Shown piece after piece: positions 26,204-37,212 of a stretch of DNA of 64,000 nt. The stretch is from assembly GCA_910583775.1 (NCBI GenBank), contig CAJTYD010000002.1, positions 39,952 to 103,951 on the forward strand. The letters are read 5' to 3'. The DNA comes from an uncultured Muribaculaceae bacterium (lineage in GTDB: Bacteria > Bacteroidota > Bacteroidia > Bacteroidales > Muribaculaceae). The notes under the pieces were generated by a model that was given only the letters and a program-made list of their open reading frames with translations, ran no database searches and was not told where the DNA came from. Position 1 is the first letter of the stretch; the number at the start of each line of letters is the position of its first letter. Both the position numbers and the translations under genes were made by a program.

Positions 26204-27113
26204 CATTGCCATTCCCATTCCCTTTGCGCGTAAGGTATTTTTCCTGAATGGTCTGCATAAGAACCCAGAAGTTAGGCACGAACAGAGTCCCTATAAACGC
26301 ATTCATCGCCATCCCGAACACCACCGCCGTTCCGATCGCGACGCGGCTCTGCGCGCCGGCGCCCGTAGCGAACATCATAGGCATCACACCGAACACGAAG
26401 GCAAGCGCTGTCATCATGATAGGCCTGAAACGGATTTCTCCCGCATCCTGCGCCGCCTTCACTATCGGCACGCCCTGCTTGCGGAAATCCATCGCATATT
26501 CAACGATGAGGATGGCGTTCTTGGCCGACATTCCCAACAGCAGGATAAGTCCGATCTGAGTATAGATACTGATGCTCTGGTTCATTATCATACATCCCAC
26601 GATTGTTCCCAGAATAGCTATCGGCATACTGAGCACCACCGCGATAGGGTCGGTCCAGCTCTCATACTGCGCCGCAAGCACCAGAATGGTCATGATAATG
26701 GCGAATATAAACACAAACGAAATCGTCACTCCCGACTGAGTCTCCTGATAAGCCTCGCCTGTCCACGCATAGCCGTAATTCTTTCCCAAAGCTTCCTTCA
26801 CTATCTCCTCCATCGCCTCGATGCCCTGCGACGAGCTCACTCCGGAGGCCGGTGTGGCCGTGATGCCACCGGTCCTATACATATTATAGCGCAACACGCT
26901 CGAGACGCCCATTGTCGGCTCTACCCGGGTGAAGGTAGAGAACGGCACCATCTTCCCCTCCGAGTTGCGCACGGCAAGCCTGCGGATATCATCGATGGCG
27001 GAACGCGAAGAGGCGGCTCCTTTCAGCGTCACCTGATAACTGCGGCCGAAATCTTCGAAATCATTGACGTAGGAATCGCCCAGATAGGAGGAAAGTGTGG
27101 GACGGAACTGCCA
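26181..27113 (-). pseudogene. RND (AcrB/MexB-type) efflux transporter, C-terminal remnant
   Basis: About 310 residues corresponding to the last third of an HAE1-type RND pump: LSSYLGDSYVNDFEDFGRSY, FSTFTRVEPTMGVSSVLRYN, then membrane helices with AILGTIVGCMIMNQSISIYT and GLILLLGMSAKNAILIVEYA. A whole pump is about 1,030-1,060 residues. In this frame a TAA (27114-27116) stands directly before the first residues Trp-Gln-Phe, so there is no start codon. Upstream on the same strand an ATG at 27153 opens MKMLWKTHLIAAVMA in another frame, like the signal sequence of a different protein. The simplest reading is a deletion that removed the rest of an efflux operon. Confidence 0.85.
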
Positions 27114-27273
27114 TTACGGCGGCGATAAGGTGTGTTTTCCAAAGCATTTTCATAATCGCAACCCTGAGTTATAACTGCTGCGGCTGAACTCTCTTCAGCA
27201 CGAGCACACTGAATCGGTTATATTTTTAACGACGCAATTGCCGACGCGGTTCATCTGTTTCCCTTGTACGGAT

Positions 27274-27308
27274 AAAAAAGAGGGCGCCATTTCACAATGA
27301 CGCCCTCC
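27274..27308 (-). terminator. Terminator of pckA
   Basis: GAGGGCG/CGCCCTC stem with an extended CATT/AATG pair (27280-27307), followed on the minus strand by a T6 run. Confidence 0.8.
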
Positions 27309-27357
27309 AATAACCAAATTTAAAATTTTTTACAATGAAAAAAAGTAGTCTTTTCAA

Positions 27358-28971
27358 TTAGATGTGAGGACCGGCTGCGACGAGCTTCTTGCCTGCCTCG
27401 TTGTTCTCGAACTTCTTGAAGTTGTTGATGAACATCTCGGCAAGTTTCTTGGCCTTCTCATCCCACTCGGCAGGATTCTTGTAGGTGTCGCGCGGATCGA
27501 GGATCGCGGGATTTACACCGGGAAGCTCTGTCGGGATAACGAAATCGAAGTAAGGAAGAACCTTTGTAGGAGCCTTCTCGATGTCGCCGTTGAGGATATC
27601 GTCGATGATACCGCGTGTGTCAGGAATCGAGATACGTTTGCCCGTACCGTTCCAGCCTGTGTTCACGAGGTATGCCTTAGCGCCGTTAGCACTCATCTTC
27701 TTCTCGAGTTCCTCTGCATATTTTGTAGGATGGAGCGAGAGGAATGCCTGGCCGAAGCAAGCGGAGAATGTGGGAGTAGGCTCTGTGATACCGCGCTCTG
27801 TGCCGGCGAGCTTAGCTGTGAAGCCGGAGAGGAAGTAATATTTAGCCTGCTCGTTGTTGAGGATAGCTACCGGAGGAAGAACGCCGAAAGCATCTGCGGA
27901 AAGGAAGATCACCTGCTTTGCAGCCGGGCCTTTCGAAACAGGCTTGACGATGTTCTCGATGTGGTAGATAGGATAGCTTACACGGGTGTTCTCTGTCACG
28001 CTCTTGTCGGCGAAGTCGCATGCGCCGTCCGGGCTGCGGAACACTACGGTTACGTTCTCAAGAAGAGCGTCACGCTTGATGGCGCCGTAGATGTCGGGCT
28101 CATTCTCTTTCGAGAGGTTGATGACCTTGGCGTAGCAGCCGCCCTCGTAGTTGAACACACCGTCGTCGTCCCAGCCGTGCTCGTCATCACCGATAAGCTT
28201 ACGTTTCGGGTCGGTCGAAAGTGTGGTCTTGCCTGTACCTGACAGACCGAAGAAGATGGCTGTCGAGGTTTCCTCCATATTGGTGTTGGCTGAGCAGTGC
28301 ATCGAAGCGATGCCACGGAGAGGATTGAAGTAGTTCATCATCGAGAACATACCTTTCTTCATCTCACCGCCATACCATGTATTGATGATTACCTGTTCGC
28401 GCTGTTTGATGTTGAATGCGACAACTGTCTCTGAGTGGAGACCGAGTTCCTTGTAGTTCTCGCATTTAGCCTTCGATGCGTTGAAGACAACGAATCCGGG
28501 CTTGAAGTCTTTGAGCTCCTCTTTTGTAGGACGGATGAACATGTTGGTCACAAAATGTGCCTGCCATGCGACCTCCATGATGAAGCGGACTGCAAGACGG
28601 GTAGCGGGGTTGGCGCCGCAGAAGCAGTCGACAACATAAAGAGTCTTGTCGGAAAGCTCGCTTACGGCTTTCTCGCGAAGCTTGTCCCAAACCTCTGTGG
28701 TGATGGGCTTGTTGTCGTTCTTGTATTCTTCGGTTGTCCACCATACGGTGTTCTCTGTCTCGTCATCCTTTACAAGATATTTGTCCTTAGGAGAACGGCC
28801 TGTATAAACACCTGTGAAAACATCTACTGCACCAAGGTCTGTCTGAATACCTTTCTCGAAGCCCTCGAGCTCGGGATTGGTCTCATCTTTGTACAAATCT
28901 TCATAAGAGGGATTGTAGATTACTTTCTTAACATCCTTAATCCCATACTGTGAAAGATCTAAAGTTGCCAT
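27358..28971 (-). CDS. pckA: Phosphoenolpyruvate carboxykinase (ATP)
   Basis: A 537-residue cytosolic enzyme interconverting oxaloacetate and PEP with ATP/ADP; in gut Bacteroidales it works mainly towards CO2 fixation and succinate formation. The kinase loop is [12 protein letters not shown] (Gly242-Thr250 core), followed by LIGDDEHGW with the metal-binding acidic residues; TGRSPKDKY near residue 57 is the substrate Arg region, and [14 protein letters not shown] holds the PEPCK-specific Lys/His region. Length is as expected for the ATP type. Its promoter box is at 29095 and a terminator follows. Confidence 0.97.
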   Translation of the reverse strand: MATLDLSQYGIKDVKKVIYNPSYEDLYKDETNPELEGFEKGIQTDLGAVDVFTGVYTGRSPKDKYLVKDDETENTVWWTTEEYKNDNKPITTEVWDKLREKAVSELSDKTLYVVDCFCGANPATRLAVRFIMEVAWQAHFVTNMFIRPTKEELKDFKPGFVVFNASKAKCENYKELGLHSETVVAFNIKQREQVIINTWYGGEMKKGMFSMMNYFNPLRGIASMHCSANTNMEETSTAIFFGLSGTGKTTLSTDPKRKLIGDDEHGWDDDGVFNYEGGCYAKVINLSKENEPDIYGAIKRDALLENVTVVFRSPDGACDFADKSVTENTRVSYPIYHIENIVKPVSKGPAAKQVIFLSADAFGVLPPVAILNNEQAKYYFLSGFTAKLAGTERGITEPTPTFSACFGQAFLSLHPTKYAEELEKKMSANGAKAYLVNTGWNGTGKRISIPDTRGIIDDILNGDIEKAPTKVLPYFDFVIPTELPGVNPAILDPRDTYKNPAEWDEKAKKLAEMFINNFKKFENNEAGKKLVAAGPHI

Positions 28972-29094
28972 AATCTTAATTATTATTTTGGGTTTTAATA
29001 TTTAATCTTTCTGATTCTCAATTCACTTGTCATAAAGAGGAACCATACGGCGCAGGTCTCCCCGACGCTGAAGATTCGACTCTTTCAGACGGTG

Positions 29095-29102
29095 CAAAAT
29101 TA
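29095..29102 (-). promoter_or_regulatory. -7 element of pckA
   Basis: TAATTTTG on the minus strand, leaving a leader of about 115 bases. Confidence 0.55.
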
Positions 29103-29156
29103 ATCAATTTATTTCAATTAATTAAGCTTTTTAATATAAATTAAAGAAAAATTTCC

Positions 29157-29669
29157 TTAATTCACCTTGGGCGCTGTGTATACGCGGCTGCCGAGCTCGC
29201 GGTCGATCTGGAGAATGCCGGTGCCGTCGCCCTTGACAAGGTTCAGATTGTCGAGGATATCCTGCACATTGTGCTCTTCCTCAACCTGTTCGGCGATATA
29301 CCAGTTGAGCATCTGACGGGTGGCGTAGTCCTTCTCCTCCTCGGCAAGGGCATAAAGGGCGTTGATGCGCTTCGTAACCTCCATCTCGTGGGCGAGTGTA
29401 TCGCTGAATGTCTCCTCGAGCGAGCTCCACTCCTGCTTAACGGCCGCAATAGGATCGATCTTCACCACGCCTCCGCGGGCATGAAGGTAATCGATGAATA
29501 TCTCGGCATGTGCCTGCTCTTCCCTGAACTGCACCTTATACCAGTTTGCAACACCCGTACGGCCCTGCTGCTCCCAGTAGCATGCCATTGATAAATAAAG
29601 AAATGCCGACCAGAATTCCGCATTGATCTGATCGTTGATTGCGTTCGCTAATTTTTCGTTAATTGTCAT
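29157..29669 (-). CDS. ftnA: Ferritin (bacterial non-haem, FtnA type)
   Basis: A 170-residue four-helix iron-storage protein. Ferroxidase ligands are visible in order: Glu in NAEFWSAFLYL, Glu and His in REEQAHAEIF, and Glu in EVTKRINALYALAEEEKDY and EQVEEEHNVQD. Length and the short C-terminal tail match bacterial FtnA and not bacterioferritin, as no haem Met is evident. It stores iron and protects against oxidative damage. A TATTTTTG box at 29786-29793 on the minus strand may drive it. Confidence 0.95.
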   Translation of the reverse strand: MTINEKLANAINDQINAEFWSAFLYLSMACYWEQQGRTGVANWYKVQFREEQAHAEIFIDYLHARGGVVKIDPIAAVKQEWSSLEETFSDTLAHEMEVTKRINALYALAEEEKDYATRQMLNWYIAEQVEEEHNVQDILDNLNLVKGDGTGILQIDRELGSRVYTAPKVN

Positions 29670-29822
29670 AAATCTGTTATAAATTTAGAAAACATCTATC
29701 TTTTTTTCGATTCTTTACCATAGCGACTCATCCATTTTTCTGAGAAAGTCTACCACTATAACAGCGTCGAAACTTATTTTTTTTGCAAAAATAACATTTA
29801 TTTTGCAATTTTGCATCTCATT

Positions 29823-30668
29823 ATGAAACGGATATTGGAGTTTTTTCAGAAATATGCCGCCATCGGCTCAAAATCAGCCGCCACTCTGCTAAAAGTGGCG
29901 GTAATGTCGCGTCGTCCCTCTCCCGCCTGCGGGCCAAAAGAGGAGGAAATCATCATCATGGGAAACGGCCCGTCGCTGCGGTCGAATCTCGACAACGACA
30001 TGGACAAACTGAAGAGGCATCCCTTGCTTTCGGTGAATTTCGCTCCCAACACTCCGGAGTTCGCCGGGCTCCGTCCGAATATCCACATCCTCGCCGACGG
30101 CTTATTCTTCGCTTCTCCGGGAAACGCCAACGTCGAGAAGATGTGGGAGAATCTCGCGGCCGTCGACTGGGAAATGATCCTTTACGTTCCAGCCGCCCAG
30201 CGAAAGAATACGCTTCTCGGGCGGCTCCCTGAAAACATCACCGTTAAGTATTTCAACCTGACCCCTGCCGCCGGCGCCCTTTGGCTCACAAGAAAGCTTT
30301 TCGACGCAGGCCTGGCGATGCCGCGCCCCCGGAACGTGCTCATTCCTTCGATAATGTCTGCCATCAGGGAGGGATACTCGACAATCCGCCTCATCGGCGC
30401 CGACCACAGCTGGAGCAAGACGCTCTGGGTAGACGACGACAACCGCGTGATGTCGGTGCAGCCTCATTTCTATAAGGACAACGACAAGGAGCTCAAGCGC
30501 GTGGAGCAGGTAGGGGCGACGATGCATCTCCATCAGATGTATGAAAGCCTTTCGATAGCCTTCCGCAGCTATTTCGACATCAAGGACTACGCCGACCGGC
30601 GCGGCATCACCATCATCAACTCCACTCCAGCCTCCTTCATCGACGCCTTCCCCCGCGCCCCCCTCTGA
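29823..30668 (+). CDS. DUF115-like protein, possible surface-polysaccharide or glycosylation function
   Basis: A 281-residue protein from ATG 29823 (the in-frame TTG at 29811 is less likely). EEIIIMGNGPSLRSNLD near residue 45 is a nucleotide-binding-like loop resembling DUF115 proteins, a family tied to glycan modification. Further segments are HILADGLFF, IPSIMSAIREGYSTIRLIGA and DHSWSKTLWVDDDNRVM. I cannot name a reaction. Its 3' end overlaps that of the convergent glycosyltransferase gene by 32 bases, and the two may serve the same glycan. Confidence 0.6.
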   Translation: MKRILEFFQKYAAIGSKSAATLLKVAVMSRRPSPACGPKEEEIIIMGNGPSLRSNLDNDMDKLKRHPLLSVNFAPNTPEFAGLRPNIHILADGLFFASPGNANVEKMWENLAAVDWEMILYVPAAQRKNTLLGRLPENITVKYFNLTPAAGALWLTRKLFDAGLAMPRPRNVLIPSIMSAIREGYSTIRLIGADHSWSKTLWVDDDNRVMSVQPHFYKDNDKELKRVEQVGATMHLHQMYESLSIAFRSYFDIKDYADRRGITIINSTPASFIDAFPRAPL

Positions 30669-31503
30669 TCCTTCCTCTGAGCCTTCCTCTGACTTCACGG
30701 TTGAAGAGGCGGCGTTCGGGGTCGCGGAGGAAGCCCCATTTGCGGAAGTAGCGGAGCATATTTATCAGGTGGACGCGAAGCATGCGCAGGCTTTTGACCG
30801 AGGCGCGGCGGTGAGTGTGGATTACGGTGGCCACGGGAAGCCGGAGCGTCTGCCAGCGGCGGTGGAGGCGCCGCGTTATGTCGATGTCTTCAGGATACAT
30901 GAAGAACCGTTCGTCAAAAAGTCCCGCCTCTCGCAAGGCCTCCATCCGGAAAAACATGAAGCACCCCAATAGATAAGGAGCGTTGACAGGCTCTGACGGG
31001 TCGAGATCCTGAAGCAGATAGCGACGGTCGTGTCGCTTTCTGAGAAAGCCGGGAACGAGTCGGCGTACAAGAAGATCGGCCGGCGACGGAAGAAGCCGGG
31101 CGTTGTACTGGAGACGACCATCGGGATAACGGATCAGCGGAGAGATTATCCCAGCCTCCGGATGCGACCCGAAACAGGAGACGATCGGCGTCGCCACATC
31201 TCCCTGCCAGCATACATCCGGATTCACCACAAGGTGATAGCGGCTTCCGGCTGCCATGGCCTCGCGGATAGCCACGTTGTGCCCCGCGCCGTAGCCGTTG
31301 TTCTCAGTCCTGACTACAGTGACCTCTTTGGGAAACGAGGCAAGCCTATGTCTGAGTTCATGAAAAAAATCCGCGTCCGGGCCGTTATAGACGACCCAGA
31401 CACGGTCTATTGCCGAAGCGGAGAGCGAATCGAGGAGGCTGCACAACTCCTCTTTCGGGGAATCATGCACCACAACCGACGCGCTGACCGTCATTCCATT
31501 CAT
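30637..31503 (-). CDS. Family 2 glycosyltransferase
   Basis: A 288-residue GT-A fold enzyme. VSASVVVHDSPKEEL is the N-terminal nucleotide-sugar strand, ENNGYGAGHNVAIREA the family motif, HLVVNPDVCW carries the Asp of the DXD-like site, and FFMYPEDIDITRRLHRRW is the acceptor/catalytic Asp motif typical of rhamnosyl- or N-acetylglucosaminyl-transferases. The last 40 residues are strongly basic (RLRGRIRGGRGGRRR), perhaps for membrane contact. It most likely adds a sugar to a surface polysaccharide. It overlaps the convergent gene at 30637-30668. Confidence 0.9.
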   Translation of the reverse strand: MNGMTVSASVVVHDSPKEELCSLLDSLSASAIDRVWVVYNGPDADFFHELRHRLASFPKEVTVVRTENNGYGAGHNVAIREAMAAGSRYHLVVNPDVCWQGDVATPIVSCFGSHPEAGIISPLIRYPDGRLQYNARLLPSPADLLVRRLVPGFLRKRHDRRYLLQDLDPSEPVNAPYLLGCFMFFRMEALREAGLFDERFFMYPEDIDITRRLHRRWQTLRLPVATVIHTHRRASVKSLRMLRVHLINMLRYFRKWGFLRDPERRLFNREVRGRLRGRIRGGRGGRRR

Positions 31504-31533
31504 ATCCGATTCTCAGCGATTCGTCTGATTCTC

Positions 31534-31974
31534 TTATTTCCCGGAATCCTTCTTCAGGATATCGCGGATCTCTGTGAGAAGCGTCTCCTCGGCACTCGGA
31601 GCCGGAGCCGGAGCCGCGGCCTCCTCGGCCTTCTCCTTACGCATGAATTTCATGGTGACGTGAAGAGCCACGAAGATGCTGAGCGCGATGATGAAGAAAT
31701 CAACCACGTTCTGGATAAAGAGGCCGTAATTGATGGCCACCTCCTCGACGGCAGCCACACCATCGGCTGTTGCCTCCTTGGCCGGAGTGATGACATACTT
31801 GAGGTTCTTATAGCCGTCGCCTCCCGTCACGATGGAGATGACAGGCATGATGATGTCGTTTACGAGAGAGGATACAATCTTGCCGAACGCGCCGCCGATG
31901 ATAACACCGACAGCCATATCGACCACATTGCCCTTTAGGGCGAACTCCTTAAAATCCTGGATAAACTTTCCCAT
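31534..31974 (-). CDS. mscL: Large-conductance mechanosensitive channel
   Basis: A 146-residue homopentameric inner-membrane channel that opens under turgor stress. The N-terminus [20 protein letters not shown] and the pore helix [20 protein letters not shown] are diagnostic; the second helix ([15 protein letters not shown]) and the C-terminal charged bundle ([11 protein letters not shown]) follow. Between them a loop of about 35 residues and an Ala/Pro-rich linker near the C-terminus are normal for Bacteroidetes. Confidence 0.97.
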   Translation of the reverse strand: MGKFIQDFKEFALKGNVVDMAVGVIIGGAFGKIVSSLVNDIIMPVISIVTGGDGYKNLKYVITPAKEATADGVAAVEEVAINYGLFIQNVVDFFIIALSIFVALHVTMKFMRKEKAEEAAAPAPAPSAEETLLTEIRDILKKDSGK

Positions 31975-33500
<1,526 letters not shown>

Positions 33501-33522
33501 TCAGTCTGAACTCATTCATCAT

Positions 33523-33559
33523 AAAGAGGGATTCCAAAACGGAACCCCTCTTTTATTTT
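33523..33559. terminator. Bidirectional terminator between gapA and queG
   Basis: AAAGAGGG and TTCC pair with GGAA and CCCTCTTT, then a T-run; it touches the queG stop codon. Confidence 0.85.
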
Positions 33560-34484
33560 ATCTCTCCGAGACGTTGCGGCGCAGGCCTTCATATCCGGCG
33601 CGACGGATCGGAGTGCCGGTTATCTCTCTGTCGAATTCCTCGCGACTCATACCCGCGATTCTCTCGCGGCTGAGAGTCGACGCCGGACCTCCGAGCTGGA
33701 ACTCCTCCATCCCGGCCGGCCTCACGTTCTTGTTATGCGGGCATACCGTCATGCAGAGGTCGCAGCCAAAGATCGTGTTACGCCCGACATCCGTCCGCAT
33801 CACCTCGTTCTCCACATGATCCGTCCATGGTCCCTTATGCTCTATTGTCAGATAATTGATGCATCTGCGGCTGTCGAGGCCATTCATGTCTCGCAGAGCG
33901 TTTCCCGGACAGACCTCCACACATTTTCCGCAACCGGCGCAAAGGTCGCGACACGGCTCATCAGGCTCTATCCGAAGCGTAGTGACAATCTCGGCAAGGA
34001 AAACCATGCTCCCCGCGCCGGGAACAATCAGCAGCTCATTCCTCCCCCTGAAACCTATTCCCGCGCGCTGAGCCCAGTATTTCTCAAGGATGGGAGCCGA
34101 GTCAACGCAGACGCGGTATTCGCCTCCATAACGTCCCCGCAAAGCCTCGATACATTTATCCAGGCGTCTCTTCAGCACCTTGTGGTAATCGCGCCCGTAG
34201 GCATAACAGGCGACAATGCCGTTCGAATTGTCGCGCCTCTCCGAGGGAACATAGCTGAACGCAAGCGAAATCACCGTCCCGGCCCCTTCAAGGAGAAGTC
34301 TCGGATCGCGCCTCACGTCGGGATAACGCTCCATGTAATCCATCGAGGCGTGCCGACCCTCTTCAAGCCAGCGCATATATCGGAGCCACTCCTTTTCCTC
34401 TACAGGAGCGGCCGCCGCAAAACCTACGGCAATCGCGCCCGATGAAAGGAGTTCTCTCCTTATCTCTTCTTTTTCAGGAATCAT
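33558..34484 (-). CDS. queG: Epoxyqueuosine reductase
   Basis: A 308-residue cobalamin-dependent iron-sulfur enzyme performing the last step of queuosine synthesis in tRNA. Two [4Fe-4S] motifs are clear: CRDLCAGCGKCVEVCPGNAL (about residues 180-200) and FGCDLCMTVCPHN. The N-terminal region has AIAVGFAAAAPVEE and the DYMERYPDVRRDPRLLL segment of the family, and CVDSAPILEKYWAQRAGIG is the substrate/cobalamin region. It overlaps the upstream RNase H gene by four bases. Confidence 0.95.
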   Translation of the reverse strand: MIPEKEEIRRELLSSGAIAVGFAAAAPVEEKEWLRYMRWLEEGRHASMDYMERYPDVRRDPRLLLEGAGTVISLAFSYVPSERRDNSNGIVACYAYGRDYHKVLKRRLDKCIEALRGRYGGEYRVCVDSAPILEKYWAQRAGIGFRGRNELLIVPGAGSMVFLAEIVTTLRIEPDEPCRDLCAGCGKCVEVCPGNALRDMNGLDSRRCINYLTIEHKGPWTDHVENEVMRTDVGRNTIFGCDLCMTVCPHNKNVRPAGMEEFQLGGPASTLSRERIAGMSREEFDREITGTPIRRAGYEGLRRNVSER

Positions 34485-35149
34485 TTCCGACCGAAGTCTG
34501 CGGGGATCTCACCCCAGATCTCCGTCTGCCATTTCAGGATACGGGGACGGAAAGAATGCGAATTGAGCCACGACAAAGCGCGCTCCATCATCTTGAAGCT
34601 GTTTTCGTTGGCCGCGGTGCGTTCGAGCTTCGTCTTTATCTTGCGGTCGCGTACCCAGGCCATTCCCGTAACGGAATCGCTGTAGATCGTATGGGTCTCC
34701 CCCTTCTTCTGCATCAGCGAAATGGCATGGACGATGGCAAGGAACTCACCAATGTTGTTTGTCGATTTCTCAAACGGGCCGACACGGAAAATCTCGCGGC
34801 CTGTCATCAGCTCCACCCCGCGGTATTCCATCCTTCCGGGATTCCCCTGACACGAGGCGTCTACCGCCCAGCCGTTGAGGTCTATTTCAGGGAATTGCAT
34901 ATAGTCCGGTTTTCCGGGTGCCGGCATATTCATTCTGGCGGAGTTAAGAAGCAGCGACCCGAGGTCCGCCTTGTCGTTCTTAAGTTCCTCGCGACGGTAG
35001 GCGTCGGCGGCCTCGGCAGCCGTCGGATAGCTCTTGAAGAGAGCGCCGGGAAAATTGTCGACCTGCTCCATGGCATCGTCGAGGTTGTCATAGACACCGG
35101 GCTGGCGTCCTTTCCAGACTACGTAATATCTTCGTGAATAATCGGCCAT
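34481..35149 (-). CDS. rnhA: Ribonuclease HI with N-terminal viroplasmin-like domain
   Basis: A 222-residue enzyme that removes RNA from RNA-DNA hybrids. Residues 1-50 form the caulimovirus-viroplasmin/RNase H1 hybrid-binding domain (YYVVWKGRQPGVYDNLDDA). The catalytic domain starts at about 95: WAVDASCQGNPG (Asp), NNIGEFLAIVHAI (Glu) and YSDSVTGMAWV (Asp), with a final Asp in IPADFGRK. All four acidic residues appear present. It leads the queG gene with a four-base overlap. Confidence 0.9.
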   Translation of the reverse strand: MADYSRRYYVVWKGRQPGVYDNLDDAMEQVDNFPGALFKSYPTAAEAADAYRREELKNDKADLGSLLLNSARMNMPAPGKPDYMQFPEIDLNGWAVDASCQGNPGRMEYRGVELMTGREIFRVGPFEKSTNNIGEFLAIVHAISLMQKKGETHTIYSDSVTGMAWVRDRKIKTKLERTAANENSFKMMERALSWLNSHSFRPRILKWQTEIWGEIPADFGRK

Positions 35150-35176
35150 TGTCGGTTAAAGGTTGGGGTTGAAGTG

Positions 35177-36193
35177 TTATAAACTGGTAAAGTCAGGTTC
35201 GCTGCGGTAGCGGTAATTTCCCCTGAGGTCTTCGAAGCGGGCGAGATTCTCCCTGAGCAGATGAGTATCCGCCATCGGATCATAGGACGCCGTTATATCG
35301 GAAGCCGAGATAGTGTGGGGCATGACATAGGCCGGGGCGAGTCCCGATTTATCGGTTCTGAAGCCGAAGAAGTCATCAAGAGCCTCGAGAGCCATACGCG
35401 TTCCGCGTTCCTTCCCCTCGAGCGAATAGCCCGCTATATGCGGCGTGGCGACATCTACCTTCGCGACAAGCCGCGGGTCGATCGCCGGCTCGTTCTCCCA
35501 AGTGTCGATCACCGCCCTGATTCTTCCCGACGATACCTGGCCGAGCAAGGCCGCCCCGTCGACTACAGGACCGCGCGATGCGTTTATCAGCACGGCTCCG
35601 TCGCGCATCAGCCTAAGTTCATTCTCAGATATCAGATGATATGTGGGGAAAGGTTCGGGAGAATGTGTGAGCGGCACATGAAGCGTAATTACATCCGATT
35701 CCGCGAGCAGCCTCTCGAACGGCTTATAAGGCAGCTTCACGCCGGCTTCCTCGAGCAACGGGTCGCTCACCGAGATTTCGGCCCCGAGCCTGCGGCCCCA
35801 GTCGCCGACAATCGAGCCGACATTGCCATATCCGATCACCCCGACTTTCGTCGCCGAAGAGTCGATGCCCATCCTCAGAAGGGAAGCCCAGACATATTGC
35901 GCGACGGCCGGAGCGTTGCAGCCGGGGGCGTTCACCACCTTTATACCGTTGGTCACGCACCATTCGCAGTCAATATGGTCGACGCCTATCGTCGCCGTCA
36001 CAACGAGCCTAACCGAGGATCCCTCAAGCAACTGCCTGTCGCAGCGGGTACGCGTCCTCACAACAACGGCATCGGCGTCTTTAACCGCATCGGCGTCAAT
36101 CTTGAGAGGGTCCCTATAAACCACCTCGGCGAAAGGCTCGAGACGGCCTTTTATGAAAGGTATTTTTTCGTCAATTACTATCTTCAACGACAT
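35177..36193 (-). CDS. pdxB: 4-phosphoerythronate dehydrogenase
   Basis: A 338-residue D-2-hydroxyacid dehydrogenase in the DXP-dependent route to pyridoxal phosphate. TATIGVDHIDCEWCVTNGI, the Rossmann loop VGVIGYGNVGSIV (glycines GYGNVG) and INASRGPVVDGAAL are seen, with the catalytic Arg in NASRG, Glu in WENEPAI and His in TPHIAGYS. A C-terminal domain (about 280-338) beyond the dehydrogenase core distinguishes PdxB from SerA. The gene is followed by rnhA on the same strand. Confidence 0.92.
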   Translation of the reverse strand: MSLKIVIDEKIPFIKGRLEPFAEVVYRDPLKIDADAVKDADAVVVRTRTRCDRQLLEGSSVRLVVTATIGVDHIDCEWCVTNGIKVVNAPGCNAPAVAQYVWASLLRMGIDSSATKVGVIGYGNVGSIVGDWGRRLGAEISVSDPLLEEAGVKLPYKPFERLLAESDVITLHVPLTHSPEPFPTYHLISENELRLMRDGAVLINASRGPVVDGAALLGQVSSGRIRAVIDTWENEPAIDPRLVAKVDVATPHIAGYSLEGKERGTRMALEALDDFFGFRTDKSGLAPAYVMPHTISASDITASYDPMADTHLLRENLARFEDLRGNYRYRSEPDFTSL

Positions 36194-36231
36194 TTCCCGA
36201 ACTTATTCCCTAATCAAAATATCAAAACAGA

Positions 36232-37212
36232 TCAGAAAATCCTGATCCTGACCTCCATCAGCAGATAGAACGCCACATACGCAAGCATCACTCCGAAGAT
36301 GATCGATTTGCTCTTCCTGACGTTCCAGAGCGCGAAGACATTCGCGATCTGCACGGCAGAAATCATATATACCGTGGCCAGATAGGCGGTGAGGTTGCTG
36401 AAGTCGCAGCAGATGCAGGCCACGCATCCGAGACCCAGGATGTTGATGGCGTTGTTATAAAGCCGGCGCCGCGAATTGCCCGCGTAGAGCTTGACGGCGC
36501 AGTTGAGCGATATCATCAGCGAAAGCAGGATCGTAAGCCCCACGTTGAGCAAGCCGAAAAGCAGGTCCTCGCCCGTGGTGAATCCGTCGAAAAGATTTGT
36601 GAGCGTCGGGAGAGAGAACTGTTCCGGCTTTATCAGCCCGAACCCCAGGGCCACCCAGTAGGGAGCCGCCAGACCCATCAGCATGGCGAGGAATTCCTTG
36701 AACCGGAAGCATTTCAGAATCACCGCTATAAGTGTGTAAAGCGGAATCATGAAGACGAAGGCATACTGCACCATCGATCCGATCGAGAGCAACGTGGCCA
36801 CTGAAAATATCTGCTGGGTGGCGTTTCGCGACTTATACTGCCCGAAAAGCACCATCAGGCAGATGAGATTCACGACAACAAGGATCATCGACGAGGTCAG
36901 CTCGGCGTTTATCCAGGGGATGGAGGCCGTCATCACCAGGAACCCTGACGGCAGAAGCATGTCGGGACTGCTGACGAAGTTATAGGTCTTGTTGAAGAAA
37001 TAGAGCATTATTCCCGCCACAAGCAGCAAGATCAGATTGATGATCCACGACGCGAGAGGCAGTATCTGCCACTCGTTCGGCGAAGGCAGACAGAGACCGA
37101 GTTCACCCAGCAGGCGCTGCTCCGAACCGTGGATGAACGTAAAGGCGCTCATCGCGCATGCGAGCACGATGGCAAACAGATATCCGCCTATGCCGACTGT
37201 CTTATATCTCAT
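36232..37212 (-). CDS. Polytopic membrane protein (possibly DUF6427-like)
   Basis: A 326-residue protein with about nine or ten hydrophobic helices and little soluble sequence. No transport or catalytic motif is evident. Proteins of this size and hydrophobic pattern are conserved in Bacteroidales without known role. Its start overlaps the 3' end of the methyltransferase gene by 11 bases, so the two are probably cotranscribed, and pdxB follows. Confidence 0.65.
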   Translation of the reverse strand: MRYKTVGIGGYLFAIVLACAMSAFTFIHGSEQRLLGELGLCLPSPNEWQILPLASWIINLILLLVAGIMLYFFNKTYNFVSSPDMLLPSGFLVMTASIPWINAELTSSMILVVVNLICLMVLFGQYKSRNATQQIFSVATLLSIGSMVQYAFVFMIPLYTLIAVILKCFRFKEFLAMLMGLAAPYWVALGFGLIKPEQFSLPTLTNLFDGFTTGEDLLFGLLNVGLTILLSLMISLNCAVKLYAGNSRRRLYNNAINILGLGCVACICCDFSNLTAYLATVYMISAVQIANVFALWNVRKSKSIIFGVMLAYVAFYLLMEVRIRIF

